This document shows, one piece after another, positions 9,843 to 22,232 of a DNA stretch of 64,000 bases (its first letter is position 1; each line of letters starts with the position of its first letter). A program made the position numbers and the translations under genes. The DNA comes from Gymnothorax reevesii (lineage: Eukaryota > Chordata > Actinopteri > Anguilliformes > Muraenidae), in the NCBI GenBank assembly GCA_029721435.1, contig CM056577.1, forward strand, positions 113,830,219-113,894,218, written 5' to 3'. A model generated the notes under the pieces. It did not search any database, had not been told where the DNA came from, and saw nothing but the letters and a program-made list of their open reading frames with translations.

Positions 9843-12585
9843 GGGCCCGAGCCGACTGAAAGTCGTCCGAGGACCCTATTGAAATCGTACTGTTTAGTAG
9901 GGCCCAAGCAGGGACTGCAAGTCGTCCGCGGAGGACCTATTGAAATCATGCTGTTTATTAGAGCCTGAGCACCGACCGGTGCCAGGGCCGGGAACGGTTT
10001 CCTGGCACCGAAGATGCGAGGAACCTATTGTTTTTGACTGGATTTTTAGTCTTCTTCTTCTTATTCTGCTGCGAGAACGCATTTTTGAGGGCTTTGCCAT
10101 TCACAAAAACTCACAAAAATTTTCCCACACATCAGTTGTGGTGAAAATTACAAAGAATTATTATTTTTGTGCTTAGACATGCCCCGGTGGCTTTATAGCG
10201 CCACCAAACACGTGGCCATTTTGGAATTGCTCGGATTCTCACAAAACTGATTGGGTCATAGTAGTCACAATAAATTTTTTTGCCTCACATTAAGTGAGCT
10301 ATGAGCCATTTCCTGCTTTTTTTTCAGATTTTACGAACACATTTTTGAGGGCCTTATCATACTTGAAAACTCACCAAACTTGGCACATAGACTAAAAATA
10401 TTAAGTTCTTTGATTCGATATCTCATTTGGCACTGAGTGTGAGATGGTGGCTCTATAGCGCCCCCTAATACATAATTGCATTTTTGAGGGCCTCAGCATG
10501 CTCGAAAACTCACGAAACTTTGCAAATATATTAAGCCGGTCATACTTTTTACTAGGATATAGGGTTTACGGATGGATGTGGCAAAATTGCATTACAGCAC
10601 CACCTAGAAAATTTCAATGAAGCAGCCCTCGCAGCATGTTTAACCTACATGTACAAAATTCGGTGGGCATGTGTACTATGCCAGGACCTAAAAAAAAGTC
10701 TCTTGGTGCCATGACCTAGACTCAACAGGAAGTCCGCCATTTTTAATTGAATTTGCAATTTTTAAAAGTTTTTTTGCCATTCACTGGCGTCATACTTTAA
10801 CGAACTCCTCCTAGAGATTTTATCCAATCAACTTAAAATTTGGCATATGCCATCTAAAGACCTTTTGCATATTAAAATTGCAAAGCTTTTTGGGATTCAT
10901 CGAACTTTGTATCCGTGGCGTCGCGGCGAATTTCGATGTTCCGCCATGAGACAGGAAGTTGCTTTTATGCGCACATGCTTGGTGAGATTTGCACATGCTT
11001 TACAGGCTTGATAAGAGTCTACTTCCAAGTATACCTATAAGTTAATATTAGATTGGTGTGGTCAGGTGGCTCCACAGCGCCCTCTTGACACGGCCATGTC
11101 GCGTTAAAAGTGCTTCAATGTTCATGAAATTTGGTCTGATCATTAGATTTGTTTTTCTGGGCTTTGGTTATTTTTTTTTTAATTTTTCGGCCAAACAGGA
11201 AGTGAGCTCTGAGCCATTTTCTGCATTATTCCAAATTTTACGATCACACGTTTGAAGGCCTGAGCATTCTCGAAAACTTGCAAAACTTTGCAAAAATTAT
11301 ATTTGTCTGATTGTCTTCAATTTGAGACAGAATTTGGCAGTAAATGTGGCATAATGGCTCTATAGCGCCCCCAATCAGATTTTTAAAAGAATTGCTCTTT
11401 TGAGGGTCTCAGCATGCTCAAAAACTCACAAAATTTTGTGCAAGTCTAAAGCCCATCATTCCTATTACACTGATAAAAAATTTACATATAGGCGTGGCAA
11501 AAATGGCATATAGTGCCCCCTGGAAAATTTCAAATAAGCAGCCCTCGCATTGTGGTTGACCTGCATGTATGAAGTTCGGTGGACATGTGGAATACCCTGA
11601 GACCTAAAAAAAAGTTGTTTGGTGCTATGACCTAGACTCAACAGGAAGTCCGCCATTTTTAATTGAAATCGCAACTTTTTTGGATTTTTTCCCATTCAGA
11701 GGCATCGTGCTTTAACGAACTTCTCCTACAGATTTTATCCAATCAACTTAAAATTTGCGGAGTAATATCTAAAGACCTTGCCAATGTTAATTTGCGAATC
11801 ATTTATGGATTCATTGAACGATGTACCCGTGGTGGCGCGGCGAATTTCAATGTCCCGCTATGAAAGAGGAAGTTGGTTTTACTCCCACAATCTTTGTGGG
11901 ATTTGCCTGAAACTTTCCAAGCTTGATAAAATTGTCCTCTCAAGTATAAATATATGCTAGTATTAGATCGGGAGTGGCCAGGTGGCTCCACTGCGCCCTC
12001 TAGATACAGCCATGTTAAGATAAAAGTGCTTGAATGTTCATGAAATTTGGTGTGATCATTGCATTTGTCATTCCGGGCTATTGATATTTTTTGTTTCGGC
12101 CCAACAGGAAGTGAGCTATGAGCTATTTCCTGTGTTTTTCAAATTTTACGAACACAGGTTTTAAGGCCTTAGAATACTCCAAAACTTGCAAAACCTTGCA
12201 CAAATTATAAATGTCTTATTCTCTTCAATGTCATCCACCAATTGGCCTAAATGTGGCATAATGGCTCTATAGCGCCCCCAATCAGATTTTTAAAAGAATT
12301 GCCCTTTTGAGGGTCTGAACATGCTGGAAAATTTACAAAAATCAACACACTCATGGAGCCCGGTATTACGATTACTATGTTGTAGATTTTGCGCACAGGC
12401 ATGTCAAAATGGTATCATAGCGCCCTTCAGAAAATTTTTGCACTCCCCTCAGGAAACCACATTGTACAGAGTCTAGCAGTGTCCAATGGCTGTGAATGGA
12501 CACCTGCAGCCATCAAGATCTTGCTGCCACCCCAACGTGCACGAGGGGTGCGAGGGCCCTTTCAACGCTGCTTGCAGCTTTAATT
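9843..12585. repeat. GGGCCC-headed interspersed repeat with stacked heads
   Basis: Three head sequences of the same type follow each other at 9843, 9900 and 9961, each starting GGGCCC or GAGCCT and running to an AT-rich ...GCTGTTTATTA end. After them comes a long non-coding body with recurring words (AGCGCCCCC, AACAGGAAGT, CGAACT-x-CTCCTA, AAAACTCACAAAA), ending CTTGCAGCTTTAATT at 12585. The next copy begins at once (12587). No transposase frame is present. I do not recognise the superfamily. It looks like a non-autonomous element abundant in fish. Confidence 0.6.
10440..12280. repeat. Two diverged tandem copies of a ~908-bp unit
   Basis: The block TATAGCGCCCCC recurs at about 10453, 11361 and 12269. 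CAGCCCTCGCA recurs at 10622 and 11541, and ACTCAACAGGAAGTCCGCC at 10721 and 11636. These fixed spacings of about 905-920 bases show an internal direct duplication of the repeat body, with moderate divergence between copies. Confidence 0.75.
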
Positions 12586-12586
12586 A

Positions 12587-12639
12587 GGGCCCGAGCCGAC
12601 TGCAAGTCGTCTGCGGAGGGCCCTATTGAAATCGCGCTG

Positions 12640-12670
<31 letters not shown>

Positions 12671-12974
12671 GTCTGCAGCAATGCAGACACATATTAAAAT
12701 CCTGCATACTTATTATTATTACTATTATGTGCCTGCAGCAATGCAGACACATGCTAAAATCCTGCATACTTCTTGTGCTCGCTTGTGAGGAGTGTGCTAT
12801 GACTTGTCTCAGCGATCGGACTTACAGATTTCCCACAATTCCCATAAAACATGGACCACTGAAACCTCGTTATAATGGAAGTCAATGAGAAACTCGCTCT
12901 CATCTTCAATTTCTTGCCTTGAACTCAAACACTCACAAAGATACTCTTTTCCAACTCTCAAACAAAGACAAGCA
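12587..12974. repeat. Start of a second GGGCCC-headed repeat, with TTA microsatellites
   Basis: The head at 12587 matches that at 9843 and can fold on itself (AGGGCCC against GGGCCCT). A (TTA)n tract at 12645-12670 follows. Then two copies of a 60-70-bp unit containing GCAGCAATGCAGACACAT and ATCCTGCATACTT (about 12672 and 12735) lead into the minisatellite. Confidence 0.6.
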
Positions 12975-15207
12975 ATGCCCAAGCAACCATTAGGAACACC
13001 ATAGCAACCACCCAGAACGCCCTAGCAACCACCCAGAACACCATAGCAACTGCCTAGCAACGCCCTAGCAACGACTCAGAACACCAAAGCGACTGCCTAA
13101 CAATGCCCTAGCAACCACCCAGAACACCATAGCAACTGCCTAGCAACGCCTTAGCAACCACCCAGAACACCATAGCAACCACCTCGCGACGCCCTAGCAA
13201 CCACCCAGAACACCATAGCAACTGCCTAACAACGCCTTAGCAACCACCCAGAACACCATAGCAACTACCTAGCAACACCATAGCAACCACCTAGAACACC
13301 ATAGCAACTGCCTAGCAACACCCTAGAAACCATCCAGAACGCCATTGCAACTGCCTAGTAACGTCGGAGCAACCATCAAGAACACCATAGCAACTGCCTA
13401 GTAACGCCCTAGCAACCACCCAGAACACCTTAGCAACTGCCTAACAACGCCCTAGCAACTATGCAGAACACCATAGCAACTGTCTAGCAATGCCCTAGCA
13501 ACCACCCAGAACACCATAGCAACTGCCTAGCAACGCCCTAGCAACCACCAGAACACCATAGCAACTGCCTAGCAATGCCCAAACAACCACCAAGAACACC
13601 ATAGCAACTGCCTAGCAATGCCCTAACAACCACCCAGAACGCCATAGCAACTGCCCAGCAACGCCCAAGCAACCACCCAGAACATCATAGCAACTGCCTA
13701 GTAACGCCCTAACAATCACCCAGAACACCATAGCAACTGCCTAGCAACGCCCTAGCAACCACCCAGAACGCCATAGCAACTGCTTAGTAACGCCCTAGCA
13801 ACCACCCAGAACACCTTAGCAACTGCCTAACAACGCCCTAGCAACTATGCAGAACACCATAGCAACTGTCTAGCAATGCCCTAGCAACCACCCAGAACAC
13901 CATAGCAACTGCCTAGCAACGCCCTAGCAACCACCCAGAACACCATAGAAACCGCCTAGCAACGCCTTAGCAACCACCCAGAACACCATAGGAACTGCCT
14001 AGCAACGCCCTAGCAACCACCCAGAACACCATAGCTACTGCCTAGCAATGCCCTAGCAACCACCCAGAACACCATAGCAACTGCCTAGAAACGCCCTAAT
14101 AACCAACCAGAACACCATAGCAACTGCCTAGCAACGCCCTAACAACCACCCAGAACACCATAGCAACCACCCAGACCACCATAATAACTGCCTAGCAACG
14201 CCTTAGCAACAACCCAGAACACCATAGAAACCGCATAGCAATGCCTTAGCGACCACCCAGAACACCATAGCAACTGCCTAGCAACACCCTAGCAACCAGC
14301 CAGAACACCATAGCAACTGCCTAGCAACGCCCTAGCAACCACCCAGAACGCCATAGCAACTGCTTAGTAACGCCCTAGCAACCACCCAGAACACCTTAGC
14401 AACTGCCTAACAACGCCCTAGCAACTATGCAGAACACCATAGCAACTGTCTAGCAATGCCCTAGCAACCACCCAGAACACCATAGCAACTGCCTAGCAAC
14501 GCCCTAGCAACCACCCAGAACACCATAGAAACCGCCTAGCAACGCCTTAGCAACCACCCAGAACACCATAGGAACTGCCTAGCAACGCCCTAGCAACCAC
14601 CCAGAACACCATAGCTACTGCCTAGCAATGCCCTAGCAACCACCCAGAACACCATAGCAACTGCCTAGAAACGCCCTAATAACCAACCAGAACACCATAG
14701 CAACTGCCTAGCAACGCCCTAACAACCACCCAGAACACCATAGCAACCACCCAGACCACCATAATAACTGCCTAGCAACGCCTTAGCAACAACCCAGAAC
14801 ACCATAGAAACCGCATAGCAATGCCTTAGCGACCACCCAGAACACCATAGCAACTGCCTAGCAACACCCTAGCAACCAGCCAGAACACCATAGCAACTGC
14901 CTAGCAATGCCCAAGCAACCACCCAGACCACCATAGTAACTGCCTAGCAACGCCCAAGCAACGACTCAGAACACCAAAGCGACTGCCTAACAATGCCCTA
15001 GCAACCACCCAGAACACCATAGCAACCACCCAGACCACCATAATAACTGCCTAGCAACGCCTTAGCAACAACCCAGAACACCATAGAAACCGCATAGCAA
15101 TGCCTTAGCGACCACCCAGAACACCATAGCAACTGCCTAGCAACACCCTAGCAACCCCCCAGAACACCATAGCAACAGCCTAGCAACGCCCTAGCAACCA
15201 CCCAGAA
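12975..15207. repeat. Minisatellite, ~43-bp unit, about 50 copies
   Basis: A variable unit of about 43 bases built from CCTAGCAAC, CACCCAGAACACC and ATAGCAACTG runs for 2.2 kb. A longer repeat is superimposed: the block containing GCCATAGCAACTGCTTAGTA occurs at 13771 and 14351, a shift of exactly 580 bases, and most of the 580-base segment is duplicated. Another variant (CGACTCAGAACACCAAAGCG) recurs at about 13071 and 14960. The array lies inside the GGGCCC-headed repeat, since both flanks belong to that family. Confidence 0.85.
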
Positions 15208-17240
15208 CAGGATATCTACTGCGTACCAGAACGCTGGCAACCACCTCCAACACTGTACTCGTAGAGCAGCAGGCACATTCAAAATTTCTGCTGGAATTTT
15301 GTAGTTATTATTATTCTTCCGACTTTTCAAAGGCCAATTTCGCCCATTTTCCAATTGTGGAAACGCGTCTTACTTTCCCCATTCGTCCGGCCGGATCTGA
15401 AATTAGATATTTTTGGGCAGTCACACAGGTTCGACCCCAAATGTCGAAAAAGCGCCCCCTAAACACATTTCAAAATTCCCATAGGGAAATTTGATTACCT
15501 TGTCATAGGCAGACCAATTTCGGTAGACATATGTAACCTCCCTAGCGATACAAAAAACTTCATTGTAGCCACGCCCTAAACCCAACAGGAAGTCGGCCAT
15601 TTTGATTTGAATTTTTGAATTTTAAAACGAACTCCTCCTAGGGATTTCGCCAGATCGACTTCTAATTTGGTAAACATCATCGAGAGACCAAGCTGATTGA
15701 AAGATATGCTCTGCATATCTGTAGGTCAAAGGGCGTGGCTGCTAGTGCGTGACAAATTTTAGTGACTTGAGGAATAAATTTCACAATTGTCTCACACCCA
15801 AATACTTGATTTTAGAAGCTTTAAACTTGCTGAACTTGATGAGGGCCCGCGCTGAACATCCTGATATATTAATTTCCCACTTTGCTAATAGCGCCCCTCT
15901 GTGGTAACAGGAAGTGTCCACTCGTTACTTCCACTTGTACTGATGACACATTGTTGAACCCATCAACTGCATTGTACTTCTAAAACATGCAGAACAAGTT
16001 GATGAAGCTACATTATGAACGCTGTATAGGTACGAGTAATGGCGTCCGTGTGGCAAAGCGGCGACTATCCGTCCCTCGCCATGAAAATACGTTTGGGTTT
16101 TTGATGTCTTTAAAAAACTTGTATCATCATAAAAATTCATAGACAGGTCAAGGGTGGCATGCTGTCACATCTGATTGGGGCTTTGCCCATGAGGGCAGCA
16201 AAATGCCTCGATAGCGCCCCCTTGAAATTTTCAAAAACCGCTCCCGATAGGGGTTTTTCTTAAGTTGGAAGATGAAAATTGGTATACATGTGTATTTGGC
16301 CAAGATGCACAAAAAAGCCTCTGGCATCATTTGTCTACTCCAAACAGGAAGTCGGCCATTTTGATTTTAACGTGTCATTTTTTCCTGATTTCCACACATT
16401 GTATTTTAACGCACTCCTCCTAGAGATTTCATCCATTCAAAACCAGATTTATTACAGAACATTGAGAGACTATGCTGATCAAAAGTTGTGCTCTGCAGGT
16501 CTGTAGGTCAGTGGGTGTGGCCGCTAACAGGAAGTGACCAGTTTTTACTGTCACTTGTACTGATGACTCATTGTTGAACGCATCAACTTTATTCCACCTT
16601 TACAACACGTAGAACAAGTTGCTGAAGCTACCTTATGAATGCTGTGAAGCTTCAAGTTATGGCGTCTGTGTGGCGACGCGGTGACTATGGATCCCCATGA
16701 AAATACGTTTGGGTTTTTGATGTTCTTGATGAATTCGTATCATCATGGAAATTTATATGCCGGTCTAGGGTGGTGAGCTCTAATATCTGATTTGGGGGTT
16801 GCCCTTGAGGGCAGCAACATGCCTCAATAGCGCCCCCTTGAAATTTTGAAAAACCCCTCCCCATAGGGGTTTTTTTGGAATAGGAAGATGAAAATTGGTA
16901 AACATGTGTATGTTGCCAATGCAAACAAAAAAGTCTCTGGCACCATTGGTCAAATCCAAACAGGAAGTCAGCCATTTTGATTTTAACATGTCATTTTTTC
17001 CTGATTTCCACACATTGCATTTTAACGCACTCCTCCCAGAGATTTCATCCATTCATCCAAGTCAGTATTTGAACGAACTCCTCCTGGCAATTCCGTCCAA
17101 TCCACCTAATATTTATATCGGATCATCAAGAGACCATCCTAATCAAAACTTGTGCTCTGCATGTCAGCATTGGGCACTTATATGGGCTTCCAGTGACCAC
17201 CAGTCTTTTTTGTGGAAAGTGTGTTTTTTGAATCTTATTT
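15208..17240. repeat. Body of the second GGGCCC-family repeat, two ~616-bp copies
   Basis: Non-coding sequence with the family's words: AGCGCCCCCT, AACAGGAAGTCGGCCATTTTG and ACTCCTCCTAGAGATTTC. ATGAAAATACGTTTGGGTT at 16081 recurs at 16697, and AAACAGGAAGTC at 16343 recurs at 16958, a period of about 616 bases. No coding signal. Confidence 0.6.
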
Positions 17241-17670
17241 AATGAGGCAAATGCCTCAGGATGCATTGTGTAAGCGTAAAACTCCCCAGCAACAAAGCAG
17301 GAACTGATGACAGCTGTTGCGAAGGCCCGGCAGAGCATCATCAAGGGAGAATACCAGTATATGGTGATGTCTATGAGGTCCAGACTTGAGGCTTTATATT
17401 GCCGCTGAGTCTTGAAAATGGCAGTTTACTTATGGATTGTGTCAGTTTGTCCAAGTACTTTTGAGCCTCTAAAGCTGCGGGAGCTGTGCATAAAATGTTA
17501 TTATTTTAGGGAAAAAAAACTCTTGAAATTGAAGGTGAAATTCTGCACTTGAAGCTCATGAAGTGGCTTTCAAAATTAGAACAATGAAAATTGCCTCGGT
17601 TCACATATTTATGATCCTAACTGTATATTGGAATTGTTGTTTTAAAGTGGAACCTTTGATCAGAACATTG
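17241..17670 (+). pseudogene. Remnant of a Tc1-like element, 3' end
   Basis: The plus strand around 17291-17395 reads, with stops, as the C-terminal tail of a fish Tc1-type transposase (KQELMTAVAKARQSI and VMSMRSRLEAL). It is followed by the downstream non-coding words TTTGTCCAA-TACTTTTGAGCC typical of that family. No catalytic region is left. The assignment is from recall of the family and is moderate. Confidence 0.45.
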
Positions 17671-18370
17671 GTCCTTAATACTAGAGACCTAGGAGCAGAA
17701 GGGCCAGAAGATTAATGGCTGAGTGGGGCAATGGGGTAAGATGTTTTAAAAAAATTGAGTAATTTACATTTTTAATGATATCAACTACGTATGAGTTATC
17801 TCACTGTATGTTTCAGACTCCTTATTGCTACTGGTCACAAAGTAATGCAGGCACCGTGGCTAAGAGGTGTGCATTACCAGTCAAGGACCTCTGGGTACAG
17901 TATCCCCAGAGGATAATTTCTGACACAGGTAAATGACTGTAGTGAAATCCAATCATCTATGTATGTGTAACCACTGCTCTCTTACTCCCTTTTTGTCCAC
18001 ATATAGTATAATTATGCACTATCATGGTGTTAAATTGGTTTCTGTGTCTGATTTTTCTTTTTTAATGTACAGACAACTATATGGGTTATTTTAAAAGCTA
18101 TCTTGCTTGTTGCTTTATTTGTTTTAACCTCTTCAACCCTGATTCGAGGTAATGCTGGTGTAATGCATGGGATTTACAGCTGAATGTCTCTCCCTCTAAT
18201 GAGTGATTACTCACAACTCAACCCATTCTTAGACCACCTGATTAACAATCAAACAATTTTGAAACAATCAAACAATTACCATGGCTAATAAATAACCATA
18301 TCATGAATACGAAATAATTCATTGGGGAAGTAACCAAGCGACCATGGCTAGGGAACATTAAAAACATATA
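17671..18370. other. Unassigned sequence
   Basis: No gene is supported. A 114-base stretch at 17817-17930 looks exon-like: it is preceded by a pyrimidine tract and CAG and followed by GTAAAT, with one frame open. Nothing around it supports a gene. Confidence 0.3.
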
Positions 18371-19222
18371 CACTACTGGTCAAAAGTTTGAGGACACTGC
18401 ATTTTTTCCAGTTTTTTTATTGAAAATTATGCAGTTCCAGTCCAACGAATAGCTTGAAATAGTTCAAAGGTAAGTGGTGAACTGTCAGAAGTTCTAAACA
18501 AAAGTTAAGGTTACCCAGGTTTTTAGTACGCCGTCGAGTAAGTGAAAGGATGGTTCCTCAGAGTGTGACATCAACTGTCAAACATGGAGGAGGAAGCGTG
18601 ATGGTCTAAGGCTGTTTTGCTGGATCCAAGGTCAGTGAATTACAGAGTGAAAGGCACCCTGAACAAAAACAGCTACCATAGCATTCTGCAGCACCATGCA
18701 GTACCCTCTGGTATGCGCCGAGTAGGTTAGTGTTTCATCCTACAGCAAGATTATGACCCTAAACAAGCTGTGCCAGAACTACCTGAGGAAAAAATAACAA
18801 GATGGTAACTTGAAAACATGGAGTGGCAGCACAGTCTCCAGACTTAAATCCCATCGAGATGGTTTGGGATTAACTGGACAGAAGAGTGAAAGCAAAGCAA
18901 CCTTCAAGTGCCACACATTTATGGGAACTTCTGTAACAGAGTTGGAAAGAACTTTCTGGAGAATATTTTAATTCTATTGTAGAAAGAATGCCACTAGCGG
19001 CCCCAGCTGTTATATCTGCCAAAGGTGGCTACTTTGAGTCAAAAGTTTAAAATACATTTTAGTTTATAAATTGATTCCATGATTTCTTTTTTAACTTCGA
19101 TTGTTAATTTGTTCTACTGTGTCTATGCTTTCATTCCAGAGTACAATGAGACATTATACTGCATAAATTTCTATAAAAATACTGGAAAAATTGAGGTGTC
19201 CTAAAACGTTTGACTGGTAGTG
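18371..19222 (+). mobile_element. Tc1-like element, short and decayed
   Basis: The left end CACTACTGGTCAAAAGTTTG follows a TA, and the right end is its inverse (AAACGTTTGACTGGTAGTG, ending at 19222). In between, at about 18537-19050, the plus strand shows Tc1 transposase C-terminal blocks with many stops: VKHGGGSVM (about 18577), SPDLNPIE (about 18839) and AKGGYF. The N-terminal DNA-binding part is gone. The 852-bp length against about 1.6 kb for a full element fits an internal deletion. Confidence 0.75.
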
Positions 19223-20605
19223 CAAAATTAGGCCTTTGGTGTGTTTTAATGCCATTTCAGATGGAAAAATCAAGATTTTTATCACCTGGGCAAAATGAAA
19301 TAAGGTCTTTCTGTTCACAAAATCTGGTCTTTCGAAAGGTGGCAAGAAGAAAGCCACCCTAAGTCAGTTGATAAACATCACCATTAGATGGCAAATAAGG
19401 TGAGAACTTGATGAAAAAAGTAGAAGGTACACACACTTAGAATGTTGTGAGCGTGCATACACATCTGTGCTTTTGCTTTATGGCAGCATTGTCGTCATTC
19501 CATTACTTGGAAGACTGACCAGAAGTTTGGGGGTATCTGTCTAGTGCCTGACTGTCCACTGTTTGCCAATCAAGGTATAAAGTAAGGAATCAAGATCATT
19601 CAAGTTGTCTGGCTGTGTAACATGCATGGTCACAGCCAATCAGTGACTCGGACAGCTCACCAAGGTGATGTCAAAGGGGCCGCGTGTCCGAATCTACAGT
19701 CACAAGTCGCCTAACAACTGTGAAAGTATGGGGCCAATATTGTAACAAAAGTATTTGTAAATGTGTAAGTCAACCGATTATGCACACACAGATTGAGATA
19801 CAGTTACAACTCATCGTACACATTTACAAATATTTTTGCTACAGTAATAGCGCCATACAAAATCTGGTTGTTAAACCCCCACTTGAGCCTATTTTCACCA
19901 GACTCCACTGTTGCACTGTTTAAAAGCAAGGGTTTCTCCAAACTAGAGGCAATGGATCTAACCCCGAATCATGTGGTCTTTGTCCAATTTGATCATGGGA
20001 AACATCAATCTGAATTTGTTGTCCTCGCTGCTGAGGATGCTGACAGTGATGTTGAGTGAAAATGGGCTGAAAGGGGGTTGTCCCATCCCACCTCTGCTGC
20101 TTTCAGGTGACTTCCAATTGTGGATTTGGACTCTTGGTTCTCTTTAATATGGCCTTGGCGAGCTGTTTGAGTTATTGGCCACTTGTAGTCATATACTTGT
20201 GCTACCCAGATGGACTCATTTGGACTGACCATGATTATTTGATTTACCTCATAGCTTATAAACCGGACAATCAGACTTGGCACAGATACCCTCAAAACTT
20301 TCCAGTGATGGAATAATGACAATGCTGCTACCTAGCGATAGCAGGGACGTGCATGCACAATCAAAACTTTCTGAGGGTGTGTTCCCACTCCTCTTCATCA
20401 AATTCTCACCTTGTCAACCTCCTGATGATAATGTTTAATGACTGACCTAGAGTGGGTTTTCACTTGCCACTAGAAAGACCAGATCGTATGAAGAGAACCT
20501 AAAATGCTGTCATTTGATTTTACCCTGGTGACAAAAATCTTGATTTTAGATTTTTTGGCCTGCAATGGCATAAACACCTGTCAAAGACCTAATTTTGCTC
20601 TAGGC
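19223..20605. mobile_element. Element with ~145-bp terminal inverted repeats
   Basis: The first ~145 bases (19223-19370: CAAAATTAGGCCT, AAAATCAAGATTTTTATCACC, GAAAGGTGGCAAG, CTAAGTCAGT) are matched in inverse orientation at about 20452-20602. The ends abut the decayed Tc1 element on the left. Between them no transposase was recognised. A frame at about 19919-20059 ends in an acidic tail (AAEDADSDVE) but its origin is unknown. The superfamily is undetermined. Confidence 0.6.
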
Positions 20606-20988
20606 CTTCCTGTCAGGCGGCATCAGGCACTTATATAACAATTACACCTCATAAACCTACGTAATTAGTATCTTGGCTGTGAAATTAAGGTAGCCTGTTT
20701 TCAATGCTGGTCAGTATATCATCTTTTTGATACTTTTTGTATGGACTAAAGTTATCATAACCGAGAGCCAAAAAGGTGAAATAGCAAAAAATTTTAGGAT
20801 TGTATAAATTTAATTTATGGTGCTACAGATAGCGGCTTGACCACTACAGTCCATCTGCGTCCATGAGCCAAGTGGGTGACCAGCTTTTGACCGCAATTAA
20901 AAATTTGGCATTGAGACAATATTGCCATTTGATATTGATTGAAGTGGTATATTTCCTAAGATAAAAACATGTTGTAGATTTTTAAGAT

Positions 20989-21450
20989 TGTAATGCTATT
21001 AGAAGCCACCACTAGTATTGACCTTTCTTATGTTAAGCCCAGACTGGAGCTAGGTTTGGGCATGTCTTGGGCATGACTGGGACAAGTCCCAGAGAATTAA
21101 AAAAAAAAAGATCTAAATGTGGGAGGGGTCTGCAAAAGAGTATATAAGGAGGAAAATTGAGGGAGTGGAGTAGAAGGAGAAATTGCAAGCAGAAGGGTAC
21201 ATTTGACCAGACCTGTCACTCTTTTCAAGACCTGTGTAGCTTTTTGTGGATTTTTGCCTGTGTTGGAGCATTTTCCTCATGGGGAGCATCACCAAGCAAC
21301 CCAACCAAAGGGACTGTAAATATTTTTTTTGTTGTATATATCAATCTTGGTCAGTATAGTAGATAGTAGATTAGTTAAAAGCCTAAGTTTTAAAATTGTG
21401 TCTGTCATCCTTTGCTGTCATAAATGTAATAACAAATTGGGGCCATAACA
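20989..21450 (+). mobile_element. Solo LTR of the Gmr1-type element family
   Basis: It begins TGTAATG and ends GGGGCCATAACA, the same ends as the LTRs at 23596 and 29081, and aligns with them throughout, with clear divergence. It is flanked by a perfect 4-bp duplication AGAT (20985-20988 and 21451-21454). No internal region is attached, so it arose by recombination between two LTRs. It keeps the TATATAAGG box near 21139 and the three p53-type half-sites. Confidence 0.9.
21058..21089. promoter_or_regulatory. Three tandem p53-type half-sites in the solo LTR
   Basis: GGGCATGTCT, GGGCATGACT and GGACAAGTCC follow each other with single-base spacers. The first and third fit RRRCWWGYYY exactly; the middle one has one mismatch. 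The spacing is the same as in the full-length element. Confidence 0.5.
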
Positions 21451-21454
21451 AGAT

Positions 21455-21967
21455 GAATGCACCCATCTGACTGTTGTGCGGTTTAGAATCTATAGCCTCT
21501 ATCATGGTTCCAAAATGTCTGCATCTGAATCATTTTGTGTATCCATGGCGCTGTCTGTGGTGAAGTAGCAGGCAGATTTGTAATTATACCTTTTTTCTCT
21601 CAATCCCGTCTTTCGATCATCTTGGATCTATGTTCTCTAAATTATAGGCATGAGTCATTCATGAGTAAGTTCATTAATTCCAAGTGAATGAACTGAATCA
21701 CATTCCCCCCTGTCAAAAATAAACAAATCACCCATTGCGCATGTACCATAAAAAGGGTGTACCCTAGTGTAAAAAATGTGTTAACCTTACTTCTTTCCTT
21801 AATTCTGTAATTCATACCATTTAGATGTATTCTGATTCAAAGATGCTCTTTTTCAATCGGTGTAGTTGCCAACAAGTGCGTCTGTTGGTGAGCAGGTCAT
21901 GGGCAGCATGGTGAGGATGACGAAGAGGAGGAGGAATAACAAGGAGAGGAGGAAGAGGTCCTTTACC
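21455..21967. other. Unassigned sequence
   Basis: No gene or repeat recognised. It becomes purine-rich (GAGGAGGA) just before the GT tract. Confidence 0.3.
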
Positions 21968-21993
21968 TGTGTGTGTGTGTGTGTGTGTGTGTC

Positions 21994-22031
<38 letters not shown>

Positions 22032-22054
22032 CGCGCGTGTGTATGCATGTGTAT
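21968..22054. repeat. (GT)n microsatellite
   Basis: A nearly pure GT run of about 85 bases with a few C and A interruptions. Confidence 0.95.
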
Positions 22055-22182
22055 AAATTGGTTAGTGCATTCAAATGTTTCATTAACCTGTGTGCCTGAT
22101 GTTAAATAGACATTATAATTATAAATACACATTATAATTACTATTAGTACCAGCAATAATTATAGTTGTAATAATTCGTCAT

Positions 22183-22223
22183 AATTATTATTATTAATAA
22201 TAATAATAGTAGTAGTAGTAGTA
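22183..22223. repeat. Compound trinucleotide microsatellite
   Basis: (ATT)n passes into (AAT)n and then (AGT)n. Confidence 0.85.
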
Positions 22224-22232
22224 TCTGGAAGT

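Noticed and set aside
12975..15207. CRISPR-like array
   Set aside because: Units run head to tail without unique spacers; the sequence is a eukaryotic minisatellite.
17817..17930. Exon-like 114-base open stretch with CAG before and GTAAAT after
   Set aside because: No neighbouring exon, no recognised product, and it sits among transposon remnants.
21821..22156. Thr/His and Val/Cys frames across the GT run
   Set aside because: Produced by the microsatellite.
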